Below, one piece after another: positions 25,227 through 38,800 of a stretch of DNA of 64,000 nucleotides. Numbering within the stretch: position 1 is the stretch's first letter; each line of letters opens with the position of its first letter. The notes under the pieces are model-generated. The model was not told the DNA's origin. It searched no databases and saw only the letters and a list, made by a program, of their open reading frames with translations. A program made the position numbers and the translations under genes. The DNA is from Mansonella perstans. Its lineage: Eukaryota > Nematoda > Chromadorea > Rhabditida > Onchocercidae. The stretch lies in contig JBAMDO010000004.1 in NCBI GenBank assembly GCA_037074765.1, positions 186,001-250,000 of the forward strand. The letters run 5' to 3'.

Positions 25227-27146
25227 GTCAGTCATTGTCAGTTACTCACTGCCGGTATTATTTTGCAGCTTATTTTAATCGATTCATGCACATGCTATGT
25301 TTGCGATTAACCTGTTTATAGGTATTTTCGGGATAATTTCTGTAGTTGATAGATTAGTCCACAGCGCAGAATCTAAGGTTTTAGGCTTTTTTGAAATAGT
25401 CGTTCATCACAATCTCAAATTTCTGGGCCTTGATATTCTGTGCACTTAATTGGTGTTAGTTCTAATTATTAGTTCTGCTTTGATGAAGTAATATGTTCCA
25501 AAATACTAACTGAGAAATCGACCTGATTACAATGTTGTTTCAGTGCGCTTGATTTTATTATTTGTATTTTCATCAATTCATTTTTTTTTGTCCATGCTAC
25601 GATCTACACCAGAATTTGTTTGGAATATTTTGAGAAATGGAAAACGCAAAAAATTGGACATAAAATGTAAATTCTAAAATGCTGTATAAAGTGTTTGAAA
25701 TGTATTCATTTTTACTGAGTGGAATTTGTCACTTGAGGAAGCATTTTTAGTTGAAGAATGGGAAAATTTCAGATTCATAAATAAAAATTAAACGATCAAC
25801 AAAACAATCATTAAATAGAGATGCAGTGTCATTAGCGATTCCCGAGACATGGATTTATTAAAGTGTTAAACCGTTCATCACATATTTAGAGATGTTACTT
25901 AAGCCAAATATATTAAGAAAAAAGTTGTTCCAGGCGTGTTCTATTTTGTGAGTTGTAAGTATGCATTGTAATTCCATGTTCTATTTTCAAAATTTTCAGT
26001 TTACATTAGATTCAATTTGATTTGGTTAAATTTCTCTCCAAATGAGGGACGAAAATTTCGAAAGCATTTTTGTGATCAACTTGTTAGCAGGCGACTATTT
26101 CCCACTTACCTTATTATTCTCTATCATAAATATCTTTACTTACCGCACCTTTTTTTGCAATCCAGTTTATCCGGTTCTCTTTTATAGTTATTTTCTCGTA
26201 AAGTAGACTGGTAGTGGTAGTTGAAAGTAATCGCCAGAACATAGGTAATGAAAATTGTTTGAAAGCAATCGCCAGAATATAGCTAATGGAAAGTGCTAAA
26301 ATAAAAACGTAATTTGAAATTTATTACGCAGTTACTGTAACCCTTTCAAAGCTATTTCATTCTCATTCTTCTTTCCTTGATTGTTCGCTTCATTGTTATC
26401 ATAAGTGTTCGATTTTTTACATCAAAAGTAACTTCATTAAAAAGTATAGGTTAAATATGAGCTGATTATATATTACCTGCAGATCAGGTAATGCATTCAA
26501 TAAGAAGGAATGGCATTTTTCAATAGTTAATGGAGAGGAAGAAAAATTACGACAGAGTAAAATTTTAAAAACTAAAAAATATGAATATTTAGCAAACATT
26601 CTCTAATCTAATAGTTCTAATTGAATATCTCAGTCTTATCTTTATTAATTAATTATTTTTTAACTGATTAATAAAAATGGTCAACAATATGTGGAGATTG
26701 TAAATGAACTACAGATAGCGCAAGTTGAACGTTCACGTTGAACCTTTTGCTATTTGCATCTCCTCAACCTCTCTAGTACCATATTTCAGTGATGCTAACT
26801 GCCAATCAATAATGCCATCTGAACCATCTGGTCTATGAGTTAACCGTTGAAACTATATGCATATTCTCGTTCACTAGGTAATGCTGTTGTAGATGAAAGA
26901 TTTGAAAAATTTTAGGTCTTGCAGAGATTTATTATAACTTAGTGAACGCTATATAGTTGATATGCGCGTGCTGGAATTGCTAATTATGTTTGGATGCATG
27001 TTTAGGCGGGGGATTTTAGCTCGCTGCAATTTAAGGTCTCAGTTTAAATTGGAAATCCTAAGGTGGTACTTTAAAGAATTTAAAAATTGTTACAGAAGAA
27101 GTTTGATTTGTTGTTGCATCTTTTTTTGTTCAAAAGGCAAAGAAAA
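25227..27146. other. Intergenic DNA with a short tandem duplication
   Basis: This stretch contains the 3' region of the preceding gene and the upstream region of the capping-protein gene. It holds the imperfect tandem duplication at 26221-26295. The open frames are short and show no family resemblance. Confidence 0.5.
26221..26295. repeat. Imperfect tandem duplication of a 37-38 bp unit
   Basis: Two adjacent copies, 26221-26257 and 26258-26295, share TTGAAAG, AATCGCCAGAA and ATAG.TAATG blocks and differ at several single bases. Confidence 0.8.
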
Positions 27147-29676
27147 ATGGCAGAAAACATCACCAATATGAACGATAATATACGAATTGTCTCCAGTTTT
27201 CTCTTGCATTCGCCTCCTGGAGAGTTTAATGAGGTTTAGATTTAAGCATCTTTTAAATTTTTCACCATATCTATTATTGAGAATGCAGCATTGATAAACT
27301 GAATATTTGACGATTTCACTACATATATATCTGGGATATTTTTACTATTGGCTATTGTTACTGCTGCTTGTATTTTAATTGGTAAAAAAAAACAGTCTAA
27401 AAATGAGCATTTCAAATGTATGACAAATATAAGACTTAAATTTGTGATTTACTTAATAATTATGAAGTTAGATATATTTTTGAATACGATAGTTGTTCAT
27501 CGTATGATTTTGTGACTGTTCAATGCAGTGCATCGTACGCCGCATATCTGTACTATATCCTATAAATGACTAGAACATGCTTTTTTATGAGACATGTCAG
27601 TCATCAATTTTTCCGTTTAATTCTAGCGCTTAAATAACGATGATTTGTTAATGAGCCGTAGCTAGTTATCATGCAACATTATTGCTGCATTTGGTGTAAG
27701 TGTTTCTGAAATACGTTTTTCTTAGCTTTAGCATATGTTGAACTTAAATTATGATACTCTTGTTAGATTTGATTACTAGCAGCAAGCTAAAAAAATTTTT
27801 AAAAATCATATTTTTGAATTTACTACGTATGAAAAGATTATGGTTTGTTTCATAGGTTTTCAATGATGTGCGTATGTTGCTAAACAACGATCACCTACTG
27901 AAAGATGGATGTGCGGCGATATTTGCACAATACAATAAGGAGCAATTTATACCTGTTAAACTGGAAAATGTTGATAAGCAAGTAACACTTATTTCAATTT
28001 GAAATTGGAAGTTTGCTTTTTCTTCGTAGTATTCTGTACGGGGATTGTAACTTTCCGGAGTGGAAAATTTAATTTTCGAAATTTATTGGAACTTGTTCTT
28101 TTAACGGTTTCGGCTGTCATTTTGTCGGAGATAATCCAGCTTAAGTTGCGAACTCTACTTTATGTTTCGTTGTGTCGGAAGGACATTTTAAAGTGCTGAA
28201 AAATCCTTTGTATTAATTATAAGGGTGCTGGGAATTAAAGTGAGGAGTCGTATATAAAATAGGAACTGTTGTGTGTCAGGATATCATGTTTTGATTGCAG
28301 ACTTTAATTACACCATTCAATGAAATGTCGAATGGCCGGTTTTACGATCCTAGATCAAGAAGCTCATTCAAATATGAGCATTTACGAAAAGAAGCTACTG
28401 ATATTCAAATAGAAAGTACAAATGGTGGGAGTTCTGAAACTTGGCGGAAGGCAGTGCAGGAGGTTTGTTGTTTAGAATTTATGTAATCAGTTATTACTTA
28501 TTATACAACAATCTCTTGATTATTTGATGATTTACTAGAGATATCTGAAAATAATATGCTCAAGTAAGGAAGGATACTCCAAGTTTGTTGAAAAAAATAC
28601 AGAAATGTACGGAAATCTAAGATAATATGAATCGATGAGCAGAAGCTTTTCCAGTGTTCTAAACGTCATTTATTCTGAGCTGTAAATATTCTAACTAATT
28701 ATTCAGGAAGCTGATAAATATATTGACAGCCATTACGAAGAAACGGGTATAGCAGCAGTATTTGTGAACAATGACTCATTGACGTTGTGTATTGAAAGTC
28801 ACCGTTATCAACCCAAAAATTTCTGGTCAAACTAGCGCTGATTATTTTCTATGTAGTTGCACTATGACCAATTCAAGAATGATATGAATTTTAAATTTAT
28901 TATCAATATTAATTATTCATTGAATAATGATGCTTTAGGGATTGTCAATATTATGTTACGTTTCAGTATGCTGTAGTGTACTTTCTTACGCAGTAACGCT
29001 TTTTTCATCGTAGGTAAAACACTGCGTGGAAGAATCAGCTCTATAGTACTGAGTTTCATAAGTTAGATTCTTGAATTGTATATTTTGATCACCTGTTTTA
29101 ACTGTGATAGGAATGGGCGATGGCGTTCGCAGTGGACCATACCTGTTGCTGAAGGCAAAAACGAACAGTGTGAAATTAAAGGGATCATCAAAGTACATGT
29201 GCATTATTACGAAGACGGCAATGTTCAACTTGTGTCAACAAAGGAAACATCTGCTAAAATTACATACACTGTTGATTTTTATTAATCAATTGATTATTGT
29301 TATTATAGAAAAAGAGGAAGAAAAGAAGAAGAAATAAAACAATTAGTAAAAATTTTCAGGCTGATTTAACGCAAGCAGCAAAAGATGTATTCAGAATAAT
29401 TTGGGACGAAGAGTCAAAGTATCAGGCAAGTTTCACTATTTTAACAGTGATTACTGAATGGCAGAATGGCTGGGATATTTGCAATGAAAACTGAAAAAAA
29501 TTCTATTAAAATGTTATTTTGAATACCACTTTTAGGATGCGGTCCAAGAAAATTACCAGCAAATGTCTGCTACAACATTCAAAGCCTTACGACGTCAGTT
29601 GCCCGTAACGGGTGTGAAATTTGACTGGAACAATACACATGCATATAGAATCAGCAAAGACTTGAAACCGCAATGA
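27147..29676 (+). CDS. cap-1: F-actin capping protein subunit alpha
   Basis: The complete gene has seven exons, 27147-27233, 27856-27981, 28301-28462, 28707-28825, 29111-29270, 29360-29425 and 29536-29676, giving 286 aa, exactly the usual length of CapZ alpha. CapZ is an alpha/beta heterodimer that caps actin barbed ends and anchors thin filaments at dense bodies or Z-discs. Conserved stretches include [16 protein letters not shown] near the N-terminus, [31 protein letters not shown] in the middle, and [14 protein letters not shown] followed by the basic and aromatic C-terminal tail that binds the barbed end. The start is the only ATG ahead of the conserved N-terminus. The intron after 29425 begins with GC rather than GT, while the reading frame stays intact. 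The subunit alpha assignment is firm; the worm symbol is by family equivalence. Confidence 0.95.
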
Positions 29677-31740
29677 TTGTTTGTGCTAGTGAGAAAGGTG
29701 CTTTCCCTGCAATTATTCTTGGCATTTACAAACATATATGTAAAGAACTTCCGTTTTTTTGATCTTAGCAATAAGCAGACACGGAGGATTATTAGATGCT
29801 TACCTCCGGTAGTCGAAGTTTAGGTTAACGAGTTAAGACCTCATAATTGACAATCGAATTTTTTATAGATTTGCACAGTTAAATATTAAATCGCTACTTA
29901 TAGACTGGTAAGGCAGTCGGTAGTTTTTTTTTGTTATTGTACTGACCATTTGAAATTTTTCTTTGTTGAGAAATAATCTTCGTTTTGAAAAAAATAACCT
30001 CGTAAAAAATGACAATTCCTTTGTTGTTGTTTCTGTATTCCCTTCTAAAATGTTCCAGTGGAGCATCATACCAAGATCTCAGAATTTTTTACATAGAGTT
30101 CCAGCGCTCATAGGGTTCCATTGCTATTTGTGTTCGGTTATTCACGGAAATAATACACAAAAGTTTTTGCACATTTCGAAAGTTACAACGATGTGTTGTA
30201 TTTGCTTGAATGGTTTCATAATTTTAATGGTGGCTCGTCTGCAGTACGTCTTCCGATTGTTTACGAAAAAGAACTTTTTTGGCATCTCAATACGTTATAA
30301 GCTATTTTACTTCGCAATATGGTGAGGCGTTTAATGAGGATTATTATAAAATATTAAGATGTGTTAGTCATGGAAGTTAATACTAGCTAGAGAAGGGCAA
30401 CATCCGCAAAAGCATATAATCACAAATTCTTCGTTGTCGGTGGATGACGTTAAACGTTACAACTGTCATCACAACATCGCAGATGAATGATTATCTTTAG
30501 AGCAGTCGATTTGTTCAAGAAATTATTCATTATACCAGCTTTTTTTCTTTGTATCAGCGAAATTCAACGAGGAATTGACTTACAAGCGTCGTTTTTTTAC
30601 GAACCCGAAAAAGTGGTTGAATTAAGTAAAATTAATTGGAAGGAATTTGATATCGGGAAATGTGAAAATAGAAAAAGGGGCGAAGTAAGGTTTGGTGAGA
30701 GCGTCATATTCAGAATTCGTTTAAATCTCGACAAATGATGCGAAATGAAACTACTTCACATAATCAGTATGGTATGTCAACGCTGTGTACCTTTTTAAGT
30801 TGTACAAATGATATCTGATTCTTGAAAGCATTGTGGTGCATTAACGTTGTTGATTAAATAGGTTCCTGAAAGTTATTTGTCCTAAAGTCTAATTTGGACT
30901 TAATTCGCTAAACAGACATATCTCTACTACACATAAAGTAGGGGAAGAAGCCTTCTGTATTTAAAAAGGATTCTTTCACCTGCTATAGAAGGGAATGCTT
31001 TACAGCTTTTATAAATATCACTGTTGACAATGCGACGTTTGCAAGAGATTTATTTACGCGTGATCACAGGTCGTTGGAAATCTTCGAATGAACTTTCAGC
31101 ATTTCATGACATTAGTCCGAATATGGAAAATTCGTCCTGGCATATTGGGTGAGACGTGGCCAGCGGGAAGGAATTTTTGGCTAAAGCTTCATGCAGTGAT
31201 GATATTCTCGTATGCTGTATTGCTAATTTTGGAGGCAAATTCTTCCAGCCTTTATATTCATTTTCAAATATACCAAAAAAGATTTCAAATATGAGAATAC
31301 TGAGAAGTGAAATTTGCTACGTAATTTGTTGATGTATCTACTTAATTGTTTCATGACTTCTGAAAAGGCGCTGAAATCGTAAGATTAACTTTGAAGGCTC
31401 ATTAGGTATCAACAGCACGTTTGAACATTCCCATAGGATAGGCTGCTGCTATCGACAGGTCTTTTAGCCTTGAATGAGAAATCTCATTTTAAATTTAATG
31501 CCCAATTTATAGGGAATAGGTCATCTTATAATTTTCAGATCCTCAGGCTGCAACAGATGCAACCATTTCATTTAGAACTAATGCGAGCGAAATTTGCTTT
31601 CAAAATTTTTGCTTTCTGGAGTATTTTGCTGCGATAGGGATTTGTTTGCTAGGATACTGATGTTATGTTGAAATTAATCAAAACTGATCGCTTGGGTTTT
31701 TATGAGTTTTTTTCTGTTCAGCAGCAGTGGATAGTCAGTG
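29677..31740. other. Intergenic DNA, no recognisable gene
   Basis: Two moderately long open frames (29963-30325 and 30487-30738, plus strand) occur here. Neither shows splice-site support or resemblance to a known family. No RNA gene was recognised. Confidence 0.45.
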
Positions 31741-32353
31741 ATGTTGATGATGCTGCATCTCAATACCCCCTTCAAAGAAGTATTTGGCAGTAGACACTGG
31801 CTAAATACTTCTTTGAAAGATCCAGCGAAGCTTCGTTTTGGCAAAAATAATGAGATTAATGCGGAACTCGAAGGTAAGACGGACGGGGTCAGAATAGCGT
31901 TAAGAAAGTGAAGATATAGATGCCCGGTAATAAGTGAGATTTCAGTGTATCACTGTTTGAAACTTTCAGTACAATTGCAGCCTGGCAAAAGAAATATTTC
32001 AGTGTTTGATAAATGTTTGATAGCCGAAGAAATATTATACTATTAAATGAAGGTTATCTATGTTTGTGCTAACCATCTTCATTGTATGGCTTTGCTGTAC
32101 TGAATCAACCTGAATCATTTGATTATTTTTTAAAACGATTTTGTTATATTCGTCTGCTGCTTATCAAGCTGTAAAGCTTCATTAAGTTTACTGACAAGAC
32201 CAGCTCATTTTGCTTATCAGTAACTTTCATTTTATTTCTATGGAAACATGTTGTACTTGATGTTCATTTTTAGGGGTTACCACTGCGTTATTGTTAGTGG
32301 AGTGTACAGTCAGTATCCTTTTCCTATGCATTAACTACATATCTGTTTTATAA
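31741..32353 (+). CDS. Tentative small C-terminally anchored membrane protein, 70 aa
   Basis: A good acceptor (TTTCTGTTCAG, ending 31721) precedes an ATG at 31741. Exon 1 (31741-31873) and exon 2 (32274-32353) join in phase through a GGTAAGA donor and a TTTTTAG acceptor. The product is a hydrophilic N-terminus (FKEVFGSRHWLN, KLRFGKNNEI) followed by one hydrophobic C-terminal helix (VTTALLLVECTVSILFLC) ending at a stop. I do not recognise the family. An alternative splice from within exon 2 into the open frame at 32417-32713 (KESREKTSHT) is possible. No homology supports either model, so this rests on splice signals and composition alone. Confidence 0.38.
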
Positions 32354-32713
32354 ATTGATAAGGACGTATAACTCAAAGACCGACGGTGCAAGCAGTAAAA
32401 ATTGGTATAAGCAGTACTCTTGGCTTTACAAGATATGCCATGCGCCCTGAATGAAGAATATGAAAATCATAAAAGAAAAGCGTTGTTTAAAGAATCGCGA
32501 GAAAAGACTTCACATACTTTGGCTAATAATACTCGTTACGCTGAATGGGTCAATTATGGTCTCCATAAATTGATTCGCCCTTTAAAGATCTCACATTTTA
32601 TTCCTTTTTTTTTTTTATTCTTCTTATTTTATTGGAAAAGTCATACCACAAATTATAAATCCCTTGTCTATATATCTGTCTGTCGTTTTATTACTTTATA
32701 TTCTCTTAACTAA

Positions 32714-33747
32714 TTTTTAACATAGACAATAGAAATTCAGAAGACTAAAAAGTTCATATGTCGAAATATCAAACTTTAGTAACCAAAGAGACATTCCAAT
32801 CCCCATCCAAAATTATCTTTCATTATACACTTAATTCTGTTAATCTTTTTATGAAACTTAGAATCTATCTGGGAATTTCTTCATTTAAGAAAACTTAAAA
32901 TGCTACCATTCTATTAGAAAATAGCATAGCTGTAATTTTTTTTTTTTTTTTTTTAGAAAAATATTAGACATTATTGTTTAATTATTTGTATTTTTGATGA
33001 AGACATGAAGTCTTTTGCATCATTGCAATTCCCGTAAAAGAAGAAAGTATACTATTTACATTAAATTCTGATCAATTTCATTAAATTCATTAAATTCTTT
33101 AAATTCTTACAATCGAAATTATCTAAGAATATGAAAAACTAAATGTTGAGATTTTGCATTGTGCGCGTATTTGTAATCCACATAGGACAGTATGAAAAAG
33201 TTAGGCTCATATGGACGGTGTAATATTTAATAAAAAAAAAGTTGTTTTCTGGATGATTGTAGATTGAGGTGTACACAATCAAGTAATATGGAAGTTCTAT
33301 TGATGTTTTTATTTTTAGTATATCATAAAGTATATATGATAAGGACCTTAAAAGTTGATATAATGATAAGATTTAGCCTCTATGTTCTTTGTCATACTCT
33401 TTATTTCATTATATTTTACTTAAATGAATGGATGATTGATGTGTAGAAGTGAAATATTATTGTAATAGCATAGCATTGAATGATTTAATGGCAATATTCA
33501 TTATATTAGTGGATAATGACATACTAATTTGAAGGATGGCTTAGCTTTTTGAGAGTATTTATTTATGTAAATGAAAATTTGAATATTATTACATTTCCGC
33601 ATTTTTTCTTTCTCTTTTCTAAAGAATATTTTGTTTTATTCAAAAATATATTTTGTTTTGAAAAAAAAGCATCAATTACTATGATCGATTACGGGAATAC
33701 TTTCAATTTGATATATTACCCATTTGATTTCATTCTATTTTTTCTAG
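32714..33747. other. Intergenic DNA upstream of rap-1
   Basis: This is extremely AT-rich with homopolymer T runs (for example 32936-32954) and TTAAATTC-type short direct repeats near 33060-33110. No gene was seen. It should contain the rap-1 promoter. A TTTTTTCTAG acceptor ending at 33747 lies 22 bases before the rap-1 ATG and is a candidate spliced-leader acceptor. Confidence 0.5.
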
Positions 33748-33769
33748 ATCGTGCAACTTTACAAAAGAG

Positions 33770-35106
<1,337 letters not shown>

Positions 35107-36078
35107 TGTTCATCTATTCTTCAGAATTGATGTTGCTCTTCCTGAAGAGTGTTCTGCCCTCGAAAGTGCTATTGAACGCGCTCCTGAATATAACTTACTA
35201 AATCATGATTGGTATATGTTCGTCCACTATAATTTTTCATCAGTGGTCAGCCTTTCAACTAGATGAGTGAGCATGTCATCTCATTATGTGAAATCGTTTT
35301 ATAAAGCTTTGTTAGTTTTTTATTTTTCATAGTTTTCGTAAATGCTGTACTTATTGCTTGCGATCCTAACGGTTGCGTTTCTTGTTCAGCAACTTTCCGT
35401 ATAACGGCATGAGAGTTTGTCAGTAGTAGGAAGTATTCTAATTTCTACACAATCATTAAAGGAAGTGAATATATTTCATTACGCTGCCAGGTTTGATTTT
35501 TTATTGCTTACAGAAGTGTTAGTGTGCTGTGCCGTTTTACATTCATTTCACACTGAATTCGTTCCACATTTTCTCTGCCTCTTTGATATTTTCATTTCAA
35601 TTTTTAGTTTTCGAAATTTCTAAAATTTCGATTTGTTTACTGAAGGTAGTAATTTGAACCAGCGGCAAAAATTCTACTATTTCTTTGTATTTTTTTTCTT
35701 TTCATTTATGTTTGCAGTTTTCCATTTATTTATATTTCTTAAAGTATTTATCGTTAAGGACTTTTGTATCTTTACAAATTATGTATTTGTGAAGCTAATA
35801 TACGCAAAAGCTGTTCTTGTCTTCTATTATTAGCAAGCATTGTTAGTGTCTTCTATTACCAATCAAATTATGAATGTATTGCGCTACAACAAGGTGCCTT
35901 TCCACGCCGTGATTCTTTTCTACTTCTGTGCAGAAGTTTTCATTGATCATCAGACTGAAAAAAAATTTGCCTTCATGCTATGAAGCCATCACTCTGTTTA
36001 ATATATTACACTGTTATATCTGATAGAAGAATATCTATTGCAAACTTAGTTCATCATTTCCAAAAAAAAAAATTGCAG
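35107..36078. other. 3' flank of rap-1, no gene seen
   Basis: AT-rich sequence with short, hydrophobic, T-driven open frames that look like composition artefacts. No AATAAA was found close to the rap-1 stop, so the 3' end of that transcript is not placed. Confidence 0.4.
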
Positions 36079-36399
36079 AATCAAAACGGTCAGAAGGATC
36101 CAAAAGGGTCCGTAACAATTATTCTTGGATCTCAAAACCCGGAAGTAAATTTTGGGTAGTATAATCAGTGGATGCAAGATTTTACTGCTCAAGTTGGTCT
36201 TGTTTTCAATTCTAAGGTGATCTGATTTTAATTAAGTCACAAATTTTCTTTAATGTCATTTTGTCCTTTTGTTTGTGGTTCAGTTGGAAATGACATAGCT
36301 GGTTTTGCTAAGAATCGAATTACAGACATCAGAAGTTTGAGTGGAGCACTTGACCTGTCGCCGTGCCCAACTTCAATATCTATTAAATCGTTTCTTTAG
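36079..36399 (+). pseudogene. Broken coding-like remnant
   Basis: After a TTGCAG acceptor, 36079-36216 reads as 46 codons (NQNGQKDPKGSV..., later WMQDFTAQVGLVF) and ends at an AAGGTGA donor, but carries an in-frame TAG after 26 codons. A second segment, after TGGTTCAG at 36283, reads GNDIAGFAKNRITDI to a TAG at 36397-36399 in a frame that does not match the donor phase. The combination of retained splice sites, a stop and a phase break suggests an eroded gene. I do not recognise the family, and chance is possible. Confidence 0.3.
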
Positions 36400-36920
36400 T
36401 AAAATTTTTACCTCAAGCCTGTCCTGTGTATCGTCCTTAAATGCGTTTGAGGGAACATTTGCACAATCCATTCCTTGAAATGACTAGTTGCTCTCTTCAA
36501 ATCTTTTTTTTCATAAAAATAATACAGTTCTGATAATAGGAAGTGATAACGGGCAGTGAATCGTTACTGGATTTGATCAAACCGAGTAGGGAGATGTACT
36601 ATATCAAGAGTTCAAGTATAAAATAAAAACTAATGTCTGTAAATAGAAAATTCATCGAATCAAGAGATATCGGACGTGGAAATTGCAATTATAAAGAACA
36701 TAACAGATAGCCACCGTAACCGTAAGAGGATACTTGTAAATTACATCATATAACCATTCCAGCAATATTAGCAAATCCACGCTGTTGTTCATTGCTCCTT
36801 AAATAATATTTCTTCCCATCGTACCTTTACTTACAATACAATTTAGAAAAGCCGTAGAAATTGCTGTACTTGTAGTAGAGATTCAGATATGCACTTAAAA
36901 ATATATCAATATGAAACAGC

Positions 36921-36975
36921 TACCAAGTAAATCTATCAAATGAAAAAAGCTACCAAGCTACCAAGTACCAAGTAA
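36921..36975. repeat. Short CTACCAAG repeats
   Basis: The motif (G)CTACCAAG recurs at least three times within about 55 bases, with an additional truncated TACCAAG. It is probably replication-slippage DNA. Confidence 0.6.
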
Positions 36976-38776
36976 ACAAAAAAATTGCGAAAATCATGAA
37001 ATTACGAAAAAAAGATTGCGAAAATTATGAAGTAATCGTCATTCTCCATCAATTTGAAATTTAAATTTGATTGTGCGTACAGGTTTCTAAAATAATAATG
37101 CCTTATAATGATGCCCTCAACAACCTGTCCAAACTTTGCTGACCATACTCTTCTCCAATTAGCCTCCTTCCTCTTAGAAAAAAACTGGAGCTTATAGACA
37201 AAAAATAATGAAAAAAAAAAGAAAAAATAAAGACAAAAAAAAAAAAAAACTGGAGCCAAACATTACAGGTGTCTGATGATTTTATGATTTTTAGTCACAA
37301 AAAATATTTATTCTTTAATTTACTTTATAAAAATCTGCCTTACAAATCTAAAACTATTAGGAAAATCTAAACTGCCTTTGAAATTTTCTCCCCCAGATAT
37401 CCACCTTAATTTCACCTACTACATCTACTTTTTACGCAATGAACAACAAAAAAAGAAACAATTAGAAATTTAAATACAAACAGCGCTCGAACTCGAAAAC
37501 CAAACGTGCCTTCACTATTGCATCATATAACTATTTCTGCAATCTGCATGCAAATTTATGTGCACATTAGTATTTTTTCCACCATATCATCTCAGCCATT
37601 TCAACTTTTGCAATCTCTCGCTATTTTAATCGCTTCCATTACTCAACGATGCAGTATCACAAAATGATTCTTTTTAGGACTGTGGTTTTTTGAGACTTTA
37701 AAGCTCAGCGAAAATGAATCAGGTCGGAAATTGCTGGACATGAATGCTTTTGGAAAATGCAATAAACGATTGAAATTATAATTGGTTTCCTTAAATGCTT
37801 AAAAAAATTTCTAAATTGAAGTCTTCAAGTCAGTCCAAATGGGAGAAAGCAGACACTTTGGAAATGAATGTGATCTGTTAGGTAGCTAAGAAAACTCATT
37901 GCTGTCAGCAGCAGTAAGTTCCATTCCTTTACTCTTTTTTGGAGGAAAGAGGAAGGTTGAGTAAAGAAAATAATAAATTTGAATTAGCATAGTTGTAATA
38001 CCAAAGAACACTAGGTTAGACGGCGATAAATCGATAGGACTCATGAAAGGACTTTCAAACTAAACTATGCGAAATAGTTCAGTTTTTTAAATTATAATTT
38101 AAATTACAAAAATTTCGTTGCCAATTAATTTTCTTGATACAGTTTCTTATTAAACAAGCATTATATGCATTATATGGCACACTTCCTATTCATTTAGACT
38201 TGATTGACATACTTCATTTTGTTAGAATTTCAATGAAATATCGTTTCCAAATCTTATTCTTGTTTGCAAATTTTTTTCCAAAATTTGCACTATCGTCAGC
38301 TCTCAAAATATCAGTCAAAGATCAATCATAACTTCAAATTTCATGATCGTATGTGTATTTGACATGGGCGAAACTGCAAAAGACAGCCATAACTTATCTA
38401 CAAATACGTAATTCGATACTTTCGTATTCATGAATACATGTGAAAATATCAAAATTCTGAGACATACGTATTTTACAATTTACAATTTAAAGGTTTTGGT
38501 CAATATTTTGAGAGCCCAAGAAGATAAGTTGAGAGTTCACAAAGATAACGGATATCGTTTTCTCACATAGAGTTCAGCATATGTAAGCAGTGCTAATAAC
38601 ATATTGAGTATTTCATCAACGCAAAATCTTGTTATTGTTTCCCTCACGTGCAGGAATTTCATTTTAAATTGTAAAAAGTCTCTTTACTCATGCAGATTTA
38701 TTTCTTGCATACGCAATCTGTCACATGAAAGAAGTTAAATGAAAACAGCTATAGCAATTTAACATCAAATATTCAG

Positions 38777-38800
38777 AAAAAAAAAAAAAAAAAAAAAAAA
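38777..38800. repeat. Poly(A) tract, 24 nt
   Basis: An uninterrupted run of 24 A in gene-poor DNA. Confidence 0.85.

Noticed and set aside
29963..30325. 120-codon plus-strand open frame
   Set aside because: Composition is dominated by Phe, Leu and Ile from T-rich DNA, with no family resemblance and no clear splice or start context.
30487..30738. 83-codon open frame with a signal-peptide-like start
   Set aside because: It is a single open frame without homology or flanking splice signals; kept only as a weak possibility.
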